Positions 24,314 to 33,230 are shown, numbered from the stretch's first letter. The stretch: DNA of 64,000 nt from Arthrobacter sp. OV608 (GCA_900110595.1 FOEZ01000005.1:244621-308620), one strand, 5' to 3'. Numbers and translations: made by a program. Notes: a model not told the origin generated them from the sequence alone.

Positions 24314-26425
24314 TTAGTTCCGGTGGCCGGCAGTACGCGCCAGCAGGACCTTCTCGTCCACCGGTGCCTGGCCGCTGGCCCGCTGGGCGCGGAGGTAGGC
24401 CCGTGCGTGGTCCTGCCGCTCCTTCTCGGCGCCAGTGGCTATGGCGGCGCGCACATGGTCTTCGCCATAGCCGAAGGCGTCTACCAGGTCCACTGCGTGC
24501 GGGCGGATTTTCACCAGCAGACGGTTGATGTACTCACCCACCGTCCGGCCCCGCTGCATGGAAAGCCGGCCATTCATGAGGTACCAGGAGAGATTCTTCT
24601 CAATCAGGGACAGGCCGAACAGGTCCCGCAACCAGGTCAGGACCGTCCGGGTGCCCGGGTCCTTTACGTCCCTGAGGGCCTCGGTGAAGGCCTCCCACTG
24701 GAGCAGCTCGGCATGGGCCTGCGCGGCGTCGATCAGTTCGTTCTGGTGCCGGTTGAACAGCGCGGCGCCTTTCTCCTGCGACATCCGGCCAGTACCCTTG
24801 AGCGCGGTTGCGGCCTCAGCCACAATGGCCTGCACCCGGTCGGTAAGCAGCGCCCGCTGGCTTTCCTCATCGCGGAGGGCGATGGCCGCCTTCTGCACTG
24901 ATCCGGTGTCAGCGACGAACTGGGCCACCTGCCGCAAGCCGGTCCGGTGAATGGCGGCCCCCGTGGCCTGGCCCACCACGTACCGGGCCAGCACGCCGAA
25001 GTCGACGCTGCGGAATTCCTTCGCATAGTCGGCCAGGAGCCGTTTGGCCACGAGTTGCAGCAGCACTGTGTTGTCGCCTTCGAAGGTTGCGTAGACGTCC
25101 AGGTCCGCCCGCAGCGATGCGAAGCGGTTCTCGATCAGGAAGCCGGCGCCGCCGCAGGCTTCCCGGCATTCCTGCAGCGTGTCCAGCGCATGCCAGGTGC
25201 TGAGCGGCTTCAGTGCGGCGGCAAGGGTTTCCAGGTCCTGGCGGTCTTCGTCGGTATCGTGCGCGCCGGAGAAGACGTCGTCGAACTTCTGCAGCAATTG
25301 TTCGTGGGCGAAACCGGCCGCATAGGTGGTGGCAAGCCGGGTGAACAGGCGTTTCTGGTGACGCTGGTAGTCCAGCAGGACTTCCTCTTCCGTATGGGAG
25401 GAGGCGTTGAACTGGCGGCGCTCGGTGGCGTACTGGATGGCTGCCTTCAGTGCCACCTTGGAAGCTGCCACGGCGGCGCCGTCGAGGGACACCCGGCCCT
25501 GCACCAGGGTTCCCAGCATGGTGAAGAAGCGGCGGCCGGGGCTGGCGATGGGGGAGCTGTAGGTCCCGTCGGCGTCGACGTTGCCGTAGCGGTTGAGCAG
25601 GTTGGTCCGCGGGATACGGACATTGGTGAAGTGCAGGCGGCCGTTGTCGATTCCGTTCAGTCCGCCCTTGATGCCGTCGTCCTCGCCGCCGATCCCGGGC
25701 AGGAACTCCCGGGTGTCCGGGTCCCGGAGGTCCACATAGAACGCATGGACACCGTGGTTGACGCCCCGGGTGACCAACTGGGCGAACACCACCGCGCCCA
25801 GTCCGTCAATGGCAGCGTTGCCGATGTAGTCCTTCCACGCGGCGCGGAACGGCGTGTGGACCACGAACTCTTCGGTGGCGGGATCGTACGTGGCGGTGGT
25901 GGCAATGCTGGCCACATCCGAGCCATGCCCTGTTTCGGTCATGGCGAAGCAGCCCGGGATCTCCAGGCTCATGATGCCCGGAAGCCATTTCGCGTGGTGC
26001 TCTGCAGTCCCCAGGTGCATCACCGCGGAACCGAAGAGCCCCCATTGGACACCGGCCTTGATCTGCAGCGACGGGTCCGCCACCACCAGTTCCTCGAAGC
26101 CGGCGATGTTTCCGCCGTGGTCGTCGGATCCGCCCAGCGACTCCGGGAAGGCACGATGCACGGCCTCGTTCTCCACCAGGTACTTCAGTTGCCCGGATAC
26201 CCGGGCGCGGTGCTCGGTGTGCGTTAGCCCCTCGATCTTGTGCAGCTCAGGGCGTGCGGCAAGATCCCTGGCCTGGCGCCGGGTTTCGGCCCACTTGCCC
26301 AGGAGCTGTTCTCCCAGGCCGGCGACGTCGACGGCGGGCCGGGCGTCGGCTGCCGCCCTGGCGGTGGTTGCGCGCGCGGCGGGGCGCTGCTTTCTTCCGG
26401 CGGGACGGTCCACTAATTCAGTCAT
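24314..26425 (-). CDS. Acyl-CoA oxidase family protein
   Basis: A 703-residue flavoprotein of the peroxisomal acyl-CoA oxidase type, catalysing the first step of beta-oxidation (acyl-CoA to trans-2-enoyl-CoA). Motifs: GCFAMTETGHGSDV (flavin side), TTATYDPATEEFVVHTP, ENHGVHAFYVDL-like NHGVHAFYVDLRD, and the catalytic glutamate region ADLDVYATFEGDNTVLLQLVAKRLL. The 700-residue length and the ACOX C-terminal domain separate it from ordinary 380-residue acyl-CoA dehydrogenases. Whether O2 or ETF is the electron acceptor cannot be read from sequence. GAAGGA precedes the ATG. It lies 72 bases behind the TetR gene on the same strand, apparently co-transcribed, and divergent from thiolase, reductase and hydratase. 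Confidence 0.92.
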   Translation of the reverse strand: MTELVDRPAGRKQRPAARATTARAAADARPAVDVAGLGEQLLGKWAETRRQARDLAARPELHKIEGLTHTEHRARVSGQLKYLVENEAVHRAFPESLGGSDDHGGNIAGFEELVVADPSLQIKAGVQWGLFGSAVMHLGTAEHHAKWLPGIMSLEIPGCFAMTETGHGSDVASIATTATYDPATEEFVVHTPFRAAWKDYIGNAAIDGLGAVVFAQLVTRGVNHGVHAFYVDLRDPDTREFLPGIGGEDDGIKGGLNGIDNGRLHFTNVRIPRTNLLNRYGNVDADGTYSSPIASPGRRFFTMLGTLVQGRVSLDGAAVAASKVALKAAIQYATERRQFNASSHTEEEVLLDYQRHQKRLFTRLATTYAAGFAHEQLLQKFDDVFSGAHDTDEDRQDLETLAAALKPLSTWHALDTLQECREACGGAGFLIENRFASLRADLDVYATFEGDNTVLLQLVAKRLLADYAKEFRSVDFGVLARYVVGQATGAAIHRTGLRQVAQFVADTGSVQKAAIALRDEESQRALLTDRVQAIVAEAATALKGTGRMSQEKGAALFNRHQNELIDAAQAHAELLQWEAFTEALRDVKDPGTRTVLTWLRDLFGLSLIEKNLSWYLMNGRLSMQRGRTVGEYINRLLVKIRPHAVDLVDAFGYGEDHVRAAIATGAEKERQDHARAYLRAQRASGQAPVDEKVLLARTAGHRN

Positions 26426-26497
26426 GTCGAGTCCTTCGTTGGTGCTGACAGAGGGTGGTGGTGCTGATTGTTGCTGTGGTGTAGCCGCAGTGGATGC

Positions 26498-27187
26498 TTA
26501 TGTCCGTGTGGATGGAATCAGCTCCGGCGCGATGCCGACGCAGAGCCAGTCGGTGATCTGCCGCGCCATCGCTTCCTGCCCGGGCTTGGCAGGGGAAGCA
26601 GGGGTGGTGAGCCACTGCTCGCCCGCGTTCCGGACCATCCCGATGGCCGCTTTGGGCCAGTAGCCGATGACGGCTTCCTTGCCGTCACCCAGATGCGAGC
26701 GCATGGGGGCGGCAATCATTTCGGCCACGGAGTCAAAAAAGTGGCCCAGGGCGGCGGATCCCGCTCCCGGGTCCTGGGCGCTGTCCGCGTCGGCGGCCGG
26801 ACGGGTCACAAAGGTGTAGACGTTGGGACTGGTACTGGCCATCTGCAGGTAGGCAGTAACCATGGCCAGCAAACCTTCCCTGGGGGTATCAGCGCTCTGC
26901 GCCGCCTCCCGGATCCGGCGCTGCATCTGGCTGAGGACAACCTCACCCACGGCCTGCTGCAGTCCCGCCTTGTCGCCAAAATAGCGGTAAAACACTGACT
27001 TGGATGTGCCGGCCGCCGTTGCGATGTCCTCCATCGATGCGTCGCTGCCCAGTGCGTGCACTGCCCGCCGCGCTGATTTGATCAGCTCCCGTCGCCGTTC
27101 CTCCCGGTGGCTCTGCCAGCGCGATGAGCGGCCGTCGCCGGGAGCGGCGGCAGGCGTGGCGGAAGTCGAGGTTTGCTGGAAGTTCAC
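26498..27187 (-). CDS. TetR family regulator of the beta-oxidation cassette
   Basis: A 229-residue TetR-type repressor. The helix-turn-helix region is EERRRELIKSARRAVHALG ... MEDIATAAGTSKSVFYRYFGDKAGL, followed by a ligand domain (LAMVTAYLQMAS ... WLTTPASPAKPGQEAMARQI). I chose GTG 27187 (VNFQQTSTSATP). It abuts a 31-bp palindrome, and TACGCT lies exactly seven bases upstream, so the message is probably leaderless and autoregulated. Longer frames run into the divergent thiolase gene and are unlikely. The gene order TetR, then acyl-CoA oxidase, opposite thiolase, FabG4 and MaoC, suggests an acyl-CoA ligand; that is inference. Confidence 0.88.
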   Translation of the reverse strand: MNFQQTSTSATPAAAPGDGRSSRWQSHREERRRELIKSARRAVHALGSDASMEDIATAAGTSKSVFYRYFGDKAGLQQAVGEVVLSQMQRRIREAAQSADTPREGLLAMVTAYLQMASTSPNVYTFVTRPAADADSAQDPGAGSAALGHFFDSVAEMIAAPMRSHLGDGKEAVIGYWPKAAIGMVRNAGEQWLTTPASPAKPGQEAMARQITDWLCVGIAPELIPSTRT

Positions 27188-27218
27188 GATACCCAGCGTA
27201 TCAGGTACGCTGGGTATC
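27188..27218. promoter_or_regulatory. 31-bp palindromic operator with two overlapping divergent promoters
   Basis: A perfect inverted repeat with 13-bp arms GATACCCAGCGTA / TACGCTGGGTATC around TCAGG. It lies in the 61-bp gap between the TetR start and the thiolase ATG. Each arm contains TACGCT in the direction of its own gene, matching a TANNNT -10 box. On the plus strand TTCACG (27183-27188) and on the minus strand TTACCG (27223-27218) each sit 17 bases upstream of their TACGCT. Repressor binding would block both promoters at once. Promoter assignment is inference; the palindrome is directly visible. Confidence 0.85.
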
Positions 27219-27248
27219 GGTAACCGCACGTGACCCGAGGAGATACCC

Positions 27249-28610
27249 ATGTCCATTGACGGACAGACCACTACCGGACCTGAGTCCGGCACTCCCGCCG
27301 AAGCCCCCGCACCCCGGCTCCGCAGGGCAATCATCGTTGGCGGCAACAGGATCCCGTTCGCCCGGGCCGGCGGCGCTTATGCCAAATCCTCAAACCAGGA
27401 CATGCTGACGGCGGCGTTGGACGGGCTGATTGCGCGCTTTGGCCTGCAGGACGAGCGCATCGGGGAAGTGGCAGCGGGGGCCGTGCTGAAGCACTCCCGG
27501 GACTTCAACCTCACGCGGGAAGCAGTGCTGGGTTCCGCCTTATCGCCCGAAACACCGGCCTACGACCTCCAGCAGGCGTGCGCAACCGGGCTCGAAACCG
27601 TGGTGGGCCTTTCCAACAAGATCAAACTGGGCCAGATCGAGTCGGGAATCGCAGGCGGGGTGGACTCCGCATCGGACGCGCCCGTGGTGGTCAGCGAAGG
27701 GCTACGCGAAGTTATCCTCGACCTCAGCCGGGCGAAAAGCGTCCCGCAGCGGCTGCAGATCCTCAGCAGGCTCAGGCCCAAGGACCTCGCCCCGCTGGCC
27801 CCCGGCACGTCCGAACCGCGGACAGGTCTTTCCATGGGGGAGCACCAGGCGCTCACCACCTCGCAGTGGAAGATCTCCCGTGAGGCCCAGGACGAGCTGG
27901 CACTCGACAGCCACCGGAACCTCGGGTCGGCCTACGATGCCGGATTCTTCGATGACCTCATCACCCCTTACCGGGGCCTGACCCGCGACGGGAACCTGCG
28001 TCCTGACACCTCGCTGGACAAGCTCGCCGGACTGAAGCCGGTCTTCGGGAAGAACCTCGGCGCCGACGCGACCATGACGGCAGGCAACTCCACGCCGCTG
28101 ACCGATGGCGCCTCCACCGTGCTGCTGGCCTCCGAGGAATGGGCTGACGCCCGGGACCTGCCAAAGCTTGCTGCCGTCGTGGATGCCGAAGCGGCCGCCG
28201 TCGACTTTGTCCACGGCAAGGACGGCCTGCTGATGGCACCGGTATTCGCCGTGCCAAGGCTGCTCGCCCGGCAGGGACTCAGCCCGGCGGACATCGACTT
28301 TTTCGAGATCCATGAAGCTTTCGCCTCCACAGTCCTCAGCATGCTCGCGGCATGGGAGGACGAGGAATTCGGGCGTACCCGGCTGGGCCTGGACGGCGCT
28401 TTCGGCAAGATTGACCGGTCACGGTTGAACGTCAATGGTTCCTCGCTCGCCGCCGGCCACCCGTTCGCCGCGACGGGCGGCAGGATTGTCGCTTCCCTTG
28501 CCAAGACGCTCCATGCCAAGGCCAACGCCGAGGGCCGCCCCGTCCGGGGCCTGGTCTCGGTATGCGCTGCCGGTGGACTTGGCGTGGCCGCAATTCTGGA
28601 ATCACTGTAG
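27249..28610 (+). CDS. Acetyl-CoA C-acyltransferase (thiolase, FadA2/FadI-like)
   Basis: A 453-residue thiolase cleaving 3-oxoacyl-CoA with CoA in the last beta-oxidation step. The acyl-accepting cysteine is in YDLQQACATGLE, the His in FEIHEAFASTV, and the second Cys in VSVCAAGGLGVA. The GHPFAATGGRI loop is present. An extra segment of about 70 residues after SASDAPVVVSEG (RAKSVPQRLQILSRLRP) is typical of the trifunctional FadI/FadA2 subgroup. The first 25 residues are a low-complexity extension. GAGGAG lies seven bases before the ATG. It is the first gene of the plus-strand cassette operon, and its promoter lies within the TetR palindrome. Confidence 0.95.
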   Translation: MSIDGQTTTGPESGTPAEAPAPRLRRAIIVGGNRIPFARAGGAYAKSSNQDMLTAALDGLIARFGLQDERIGEVAAGAVLKHSRDFNLTREAVLGSALSPETPAYDLQQACATGLETVVGLSNKIKLGQIESGIAGGVDSASDAPVVVSEGLREVILDLSRAKSVPQRLQILSRLRPKDLAPLAPGTSEPRTGLSMGEHQALTTSQWKISREAQDELALDSHRNLGSAYDAGFFDDLITPYRGLTRDGNLRPDTSLDKLAGLKPVFGKNLGADATMTAGNSTPLTDGASTVLLASEEWADARDLPKLAAVVDAEAAAVDFVHGKDGLLMAPVFAVPRLLARQGLSPADIDFFEIHEAFASTVLSMLAAWEDEEFGRTRLGLDGAFGKIDRSRLNVNGSSLAAGHPFAATGGRIVASLAKTLHAKANAEGRPVRGLVSVCAAGGLGVAAILESL

Positions 28611-28618
28611 GGGCACGG

Positions 28619-29959
28619 ATGACTGACACGTATGCACAACTCGTCAACCAGGGCCTGGGCCGGAACGTTGCCAGGAGGCTGGGGCTGCCCCAGCCCGCCA
28701 TCCTGCGCCGGTACGAGCCCGGACAACCGCTGATCACCGGGCCAGTCCTGGTCCAGGGAGACACCCCCGGCGCCGACAAACTGGCCGCCGAACTGCTGGC
28801 ATGGGACCTCGACGTCCGGAGGCACGCTGTTCCGCGCGAGAAGCTTGGGGCCATCATCCTGGTCCTGGACGAAGTGGCCCGCCCCGAAGACCTTGGGAAA
28901 CCCATCCTTACCGTCGCCGCGTCCCTCCGGGACCTTGGCCCCGGTGGCAGGGCCATCACCGTATCCCGGCCCGCGTCCGGCGCAGCCACACCAGCCCAGG
29001 CCGCCGCACGGCAGGGGGTGGACGGCTTCCTGCGCTCCCTTGCCAAGGAACTGCGCGCCGGCGCCACCGGCAATGGCCTGCTCCTGGCGCCGGAGGTGGA
29101 GACAACAAGCCCCAGTACGCTGGCGGCAATAAGGTTCTTCCTCTCGGGCCGGTCCGCTTTTGTGGATGGTCAGTTCCTCACGGTCTCCACTACGGCGGGA
29201 GAACCGCCCCGCAACGTTGAGAAGCCGCTGGAAGGAAGGATCGCCGTCGTCACCGGAGCAGCCCGGGGCATCGGTGCGGCCATCGCCAGGACCCTGCACC
29301 GCGATGGCGCCACGTTGGTCCTGGTGGACATCCCCGCGGCCGGGGACCATCTTGCCGAAGTGGCCAACGAGGTCAAGGGCACCGCCCTCCAGCTGGACAT
29401 CAGCAGGGACGACGCCGGGCAGCGGATCCTGGAGCATGCCTCGCAGCGGCACGGGCGCCTCGACATCATGGTCCACAATGCGGGCATCACCAGGGACAAG
29501 CTCCTTGCCAACATGGACGAGTCCCGCTGGAGGTCAGTGATTGAGGTCAATATCGCAGCGCAGCTCCGGATCAACGAGGCCCTGCTCGCGTCAGCAGGCT
29601 TCCGCTCGTCACCCCGGATAGTCTCCGTGGCATCCACCAGCGGCATTGCCGGCAACCGCGGCCAGACAAACTACGCGGCCTCCAAGGCAGGCGTGGTGGG
29701 AATGGTCCGGGCAACTGCGCCATTGATCGCCGCCTACGGGGGCACCATCAACGCCGCGGCCCCGGGCTTTATCGAAACGGAGATGACAGCCCGGATTCCC
29801 TTCGCCCTGCGGGAGATGGGCCGACGCCTGAACTCGCTGCAGCAGGGTGGACAGCCCACTGACGTTGCGGAGACCATCGCGTTCCTGGCCAGCAACGCCG
29901 CCGGCGGCATCAACGGCGAGGTGCTTCGGGTCTGCGGACAAAACCTGGTGGGGGCATGA
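28619..29959 (+). CDS. FabG4-type 3-oxoacyl reductase / 3-hydroxyacyl-CoA dehydrogenase
   Basis: A 446-residue high-molecular-weight FabG. Residues 1-200 form a flavodoxin-like or degenerate Rossmann domain (QLVNQGLGRNVARRLGLPQP ...). Residues 205-446 form the classical SDR part with VTGAARGIGAAI, DIMVHNAGITRDKLL, SVASTSG and YAASKAGVVG (Tyr and Lys intact). M. tuberculosis FabG4 has this two-domain form and acts on CoA thioesters with NADH. As an SDR it should interconvert 3-oxoacyl-CoA and (R)-3-hydroxyacyl-CoA, which fits the neighbouring MaoC hydratase. ATG 28619 comes eight bases after the thiolase stop; a longer in-frame start inside thiolase is rejected. It overlaps the MaoC gene by four bases (ATGA). 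Confidence 0.93.
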   Translation: MTDTYAQLVNQGLGRNVARRLGLPQPAILRRYEPGQPLITGPVLVQGDTPGADKLAAELLAWDLDVRRHAVPREKLGAIILVLDEVARPEDLGKPILTVAASLRDLGPGGRAITVSRPASGAATPAQAAARQGVDGFLRSLAKELRAGATGNGLLLAPEVETTSPSTLAAIRFFLSGRSAFVDGQFLTVSTTAGEPPRNVEKPLEGRIAVVTGAARGIGAAIARTLHRDGATLVLVDIPAAGDHLAEVANEVKGTALQLDISRDDAGQRILEHASQRHGRLDIMVHNAGITRDKLLANMDESRWRSVIEVNIAAQLRINEALLASAGFRSSPRIVSVASTSGIAGNRGQTNYAASKAGVVGMVRATAPLIAAYGGTINAAAPGFIETEMTARIPFALREMGRRLNSLQQGGQPTDVAETIAFLASNAAGGINGEVLRVCGQNLVGA

Positions 29960-30867
29960 TGCCCCCACAGCCAGTCATCCTCGGGGAGATGCCGTCGCTG
30001 TCGAAGCTGTACGTCAACGCCGCAGCCCAGGCGGCACGGCGGCGCCTGCTGGGGACCCACGATGGCTCTGACCTGCCGGCCGAAAGCCATGAGGTGCGCG
30101 GAGTGCGGGTGGACGTCGGCAACCTCACTGCCTACCAGCACCTTATTGGCGAGTCGGCCAGTGACGTCCTGCCGGCCGGCTTTATCCACGCCCTCTCGTT
30201 CCCCCTCGCCATAAGTCTGATGAACAGGGACGACTTTCCGCTTCCGCTGTTGGGCATGATCCACCTCCGGAACAGCGTGGAACAACGTTCGCCGCTGCTT
30301 TTCACGGATTTGATGGACATCACTGCCCACGTGGAGAACCTGCGCGGGCACCGCGCCGGCACCCAGGTGGATGTGGTCAGCGAAGTGCGGCGGGCAGGTT
30401 CCGCGGACACTTGCTGGCGGGGCGTCTCAACCTACCTCGCCAAGGGGGTCTTCCTGCCCGGAATCGACAAACCCTCGGCGGCGCCCGCGCGTGCTGACTT
30501 CAAGGCACCCGATCCCACGGCGCTGTGGCAGCTGGGGGTCGATACCGGCCGGGCGTACGCAGCTGTGTCCGGCGACTTCAACCCCATCCACCTCAGCGTG
30601 CTTTCAGCAAAGGCTTTGGGGATGCGCCGCTCCATCGCCCATGGCATGTACCTGGCGTCCAGGGCCCTCGCCGACGTCGGCGCTGTCCGCGGGGATTCCT
30701 TTACGTGGGAGGTGGACTTTGAGGCGCCGGTCTTCCTTCCCTGCCGGGTGGCCCTGGATATCAGCAGCGTTCAGGGAAGTGCCGGGACATGGGAGCGTTC
30801 CGAATTCACCGCCTGGAACCCCCGGTCGGGCCGCCGGCATTTCAGCGGCTCCGTTGCCCTGCTCTAG
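29956..30867 (+). CDS. MaoC-like (R)-specific enoyl-CoA hydratase
   Basis: A 303-residue double hot-dog protein (HtdX/MaoC type). The N-terminal half (VNLTAYQHLI-like VGNLTAYQHLIGE ... DVLPAGFIHALSFPLA) lacks catalytic residues. The C-terminal half carries the hydratase-2 motif AAVSGDFNPIHLS and RSIAHGMYLASRALAD, giving the Asp/His dyad. It should hydrate trans-2-enoyl-CoA to (R)-3-hydroxyacyl-CoA, the substrate of FabG4-type reductases. It is translationally coupled to the reductase gene and ends the operon ten bases before the convergent FUSC gene. From memory, the set matches M. tuberculosis HtdX, FabG4, FadA2 and FadE5 (Rv0241c-Rv0244c). Confidence 0.93.
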   Translation: MMPPQPVILGEMPSLSKLYVNAAAQAARRRLLGTHDGSDLPAESHEVRGVRVDVGNLTAYQHLIGESASDVLPAGFIHALSFPLAISLMNRDDFPLPLLGMIHLRNSVEQRSPLLFTDLMDITAHVENLRGHRAGTQVDVVSEVRRAGSADTCWRGVSTYLAKGVFLPGIDKPSAAPARADFKAPDPTALWQLGVDTGRAYAAVSGDFNPIHLSVLSAKALGMRRSIAHGMYLASRALADVGAVRGDSFTWEVDFEAPVFLPCRVALDISSVQGSAGTWERSEFTAWNPRSGRRHFSGSVALL

Positions 30868-30876
30868 ACCCTGGTC

Positions 30877-32010
30877 TTACGACGCCGGGGCGTCAGTTCC
30901 CGGACGGACGGAACGCAGGATCCGGTGCAGGCTGAGGAGGATCGATTCGGACGCAGGCACGGCGCCCTGGTCCAGCTCCCTGGCGGCGGTGGTTGCCATG
31001 CACGCTTCCACCGCCGACTTGGCAGCCGTGAAACGCTCCGCCTGCCGGTCCTCATCGTCGGTGCTGAAGGAACACAACAGTTCGCCGGTGGCGGTGATGG
31101 CGTCGGCGAGCGGAACGTTGTCCTCCAATGGGACGGTGTACGGCACATCGCTTTCCCAGATCACGTCGGACAGCACGTCCGTCATGTCCTGGACGTGGAA
31201 CGAGACCCTTTCCAGTTGGCGAAGGTTGCGGTAGTCACGGTCGATGTCACGGGGGTGGAGCTTGCGCCGGGGGTTCGCCCTTCGGCTGGCGTCCGCCTCC
31301 TTGACGAGGTGCCGGACCGACCGGGTGGCCGATGCCAGCTCGTCGGTACGGCGGGACCATTCTTCGTGCTCGGGCGGCCATTCTTCCTTGAGCGCGGAAC
31401 CCATATCCGTCATCTGCCGGCCCAGCGCGAGGCGGAGGTCGTCCAGGCTGGCCGCGGCCGCTTTGAGGTGGAGCGGCGGAAAGACCAGGAAGTTAACGGC
31501 AATGCCCACTGCGACGCCGGCACCCATCTGCACCAGATAGCCGAAGGAAAAGTCGTCGGCATTGCTTCCGCCCACCAGCAGGACCAGCAGGGCCGCCGTC
31601 GGAATCCAATCACTGCCTGAACCGAGGCCCGGCAAGCCGCCCAGCAGCACGCCTATCCCCATAAAAATGGCCACCGTCAGTGGTGACGGGTCCGCAATGT
31701 GCACCAGGACCACGGCGAGCCCGATGCCCACGGCCAGTCCGGTGAGGGCCTGCACGCCCTGCCGGACCGAGCCCGCCACGTTGTGGTACATGGCCACCAA
31801 GGCTCCCAGGGGCGCGTAGTAGGCATAGTGTGACGCGCTGCCCGGCATCAGCGGGGCGATGAGGAATGCCAGCCCGGCGGCCAATGCCGCTTTTGCTGCC
31901 AGCTGCAGGCGCTGCGCAGCGAACGCGGCGGACAGTCCTTCCACCGCCTGCTTTAAGAAACGGGTCCCCCCGGCCCACCGGATTGCCGGTCGTGCTTGAG
32001 TTTTGACCAT
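30877..32010 (-). CDS. FUSC family (aromatic acid exporter-like) membrane protein
   Basis: A 377-residue protein with about six hydrophobic helices in residues 30-185 (LAAGLAFLIAPLMPG, YYAPLGALVAMYHNV, LTGLAVGIGLAVVLV, AALLVLLVGGS, VAVGIAVNFLVFPPL). A cytoplasmic helical domain follows, rich in charged residues (DELASATRSVRHLVKEAD). This matches the fusaric-acid-resistance/aromatic-acid-exporter fold. The substrate is unknown. ATG 32010 (MVKTQARPAIRW) lies exactly seven bases after TAGTGT, a leaderless position. The longer frame from 32046 is rejected. Confidence 0.85.
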   Translation of the reverse strand: MVKTQARPAIRWAGGTRFLKQAVEGLSAAFAAQRLQLAAKAALAAGLAFLIAPLMPGSASHYAYYAPLGALVAMYHNVAGSVRQGVQALTGLAVGIGLAVVLVHIADPSPLTVAIFMGIGVLLGGLPGLGSGSDWIPTAALLVLLVGGSNADDFSFGYLVQMGAGVAVGIAVNFLVFPPLHLKAAAASLDDLRLALGRQMTDMGSALKEEWPPEHEEWSRRTDELASATRSVRHLVKEADASRRANPRRKLHPRDIDRDYRNLRQLERVSFHVQDMTDVLSDVIWESDVPYTVPLEDNVPLADAITATGELLCSFSTDDEDRQAERFTAAKSAVEACMATTAARELDQGAVPASESILLSLHRILRSVRPGTDAPAS

Positions 32011-32089
32011 CCGCCCCACACTAGGGCGCCTTGTCCGCAACCACAAAGGCGCAGGTCAGGGCCGCAGAAAACCGGCTGGAGCGGCCCGT

Positions 32090-33199
32090 TCAGGAGGAAA
32101 CAGCAGCCGAACGGCGTACGGCAGCTGCCAGCTGGTGCGCCTTTCCGGGCGTCCGCCCGTCCTCCGCGCGGCGGGGAACGTAACCGAAACCGAGGCCGTA
32201 GGCGGGGTCGGCGAACCCGAGGGCGGCGTTGGCGCCCTCATGGCCGAAGGCACGGTGGCTGCCGAAGTCCCGGGACGGATGCGGTTTCATAAACACCACG
32301 GCGAAGGCGTTGTCCAGGCCGGATGAGCGGTCCAGGCCCCACACCTGCTCCTGGGACATCAGGTCCAGCGTTTGCGGACTGAGGAAAGCGCCGGTGCCGT
32401 CAATCCCGGTGGTGGCCGCGGCGTAGAGCCGGGCCAGCCCCTCCGCCGATCCCACCCCGCCGGCCGCAGACATGCCTTCACTCCGGACGCTGCGGATATT
32501 GGGCAGTTCCATGATGGTGCTGACCGGCGCGTTGCTGTTCAGTCCTTCCAGGCTGAGCGGATCCACCCATGGCCCTTCCGCCTCGGCGGTATAGAGGACG
32601 TCCCGGTACCGGGGCTCCAGCTCCGCGGGCAGGCCAAGGAAGAAGTCGATGCCCAGCGGTGTCCGGATCCGCCGTTCGTAGATGCTTTGCAGGGATTCTC
32701 CGGCCGTCCGGCGGCACAGTTCCTCCATGATGATCCCGATGGTCAGGGCGTGATAGCCGAATTGCCGGCCAGGCTGCCAGGAGGGCCGCGCCGCCGCCAG
32801 CCGGGCAGCAGCATCGGCAGTGGTGAACTCATCCAGGGCGAACCCGCCCTCCACACCCATCAGGCCGGCCTGGTGGGACAACGCCTGCCGCACGAGGAGC
32901 CGGTCCTTGCCGTGGACGCCAAACTCGGGCCAGTACTTGGTCACGGGGGCGTCGAGGTCAAGCAGGCCGTCCTGGACCAGGAGTGCGATCACCATGGCCG
33001 CCACTCCCTTGGAGCAGGAGTAGGCGCCCGTGATGGTTTGCTGGTCCATATCCGGGCCACCGGCCAGCCGCACCACCTGCGACCCGTTCCGGTACGCGGC
33101 CAGCTGTGCACTGTAGGTCGGGTCCCCGGCCAGGAACGATTCGAACAGCTCCAGGACATTTTCGAAACCGGGCGCTACAAAACCCTGAGAAGTTTGCAT
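32090..33199 (-). CDS. Beta-lactamase-fold serine hydrolase (class C-like esterase)
   Basis: A 369-residue protein of the Beta-lactamase family PF00144. The nucleophile is in YSCSKG (S-x-x-K). The second motif is FGYHALT, Y-x-A instead of Y-x-N, as in EstB-type esterases. The third-motif region GHEGANA replaces KTG. There is no signal peptide, so it is cytoplasmic and more likely an esterase or peptidase than a lactamase. ATG 33199 lies six bases after TAGACT, a leaderless position. It is monocistronic, with the GST gene 31 bases upstream on the same strand and under its own promoter. Confidence 0.9.
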   Translation of the reverse strand: MQTSQGFVAPGFENVLELFESFLAGDPTYSAQLAAYRNGSQVVRLAGGPDMDQQTITGAYSCSKGVAAMVIALLVQDGLLDLDAPVTKYWPEFGVHGKDRLLVRQALSHQAGLMGVEGGFALDEFTTADAAARLAAARPSWQPGRQFGYHALTIGIIMEELCRRTAGESLQSIYERRIRTPLGIDFFLGLPAELEPRYRDVLYTAEAEGPWVDPLSLEGLNSNAPVSTIMELPNIRSVRSEGMSAAGGVGSAEGLARLYAAATTGIDGTGAFLSPQTLDLMSQEQVWGLDRSSGLDNAFAVVFMKPHPSRDFGSHRAFGHEGANAALGFADPAYGLGFGYVPRRAEDGRTPGKAHQLAAAVRRSAAVSS

Positions 33200-33230
33200 C
33201 CTGCCAGTCTAAGCGAGCAAGCGCTTTCCC

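Noticed and set aside
27188-27346. Longer N-terminus for the TetR regulator
   Set aside because: Would overlap the operator and the thiolase coding region; the translated extension is unlike TetR proteins.
32090-33199. True beta-lactamase
   Set aside because: S-x-x-K is present, but the second motif is Y-x-A, the KTG box is absent and there is no signal peptide; an esterase-like hydrolase is more likely.
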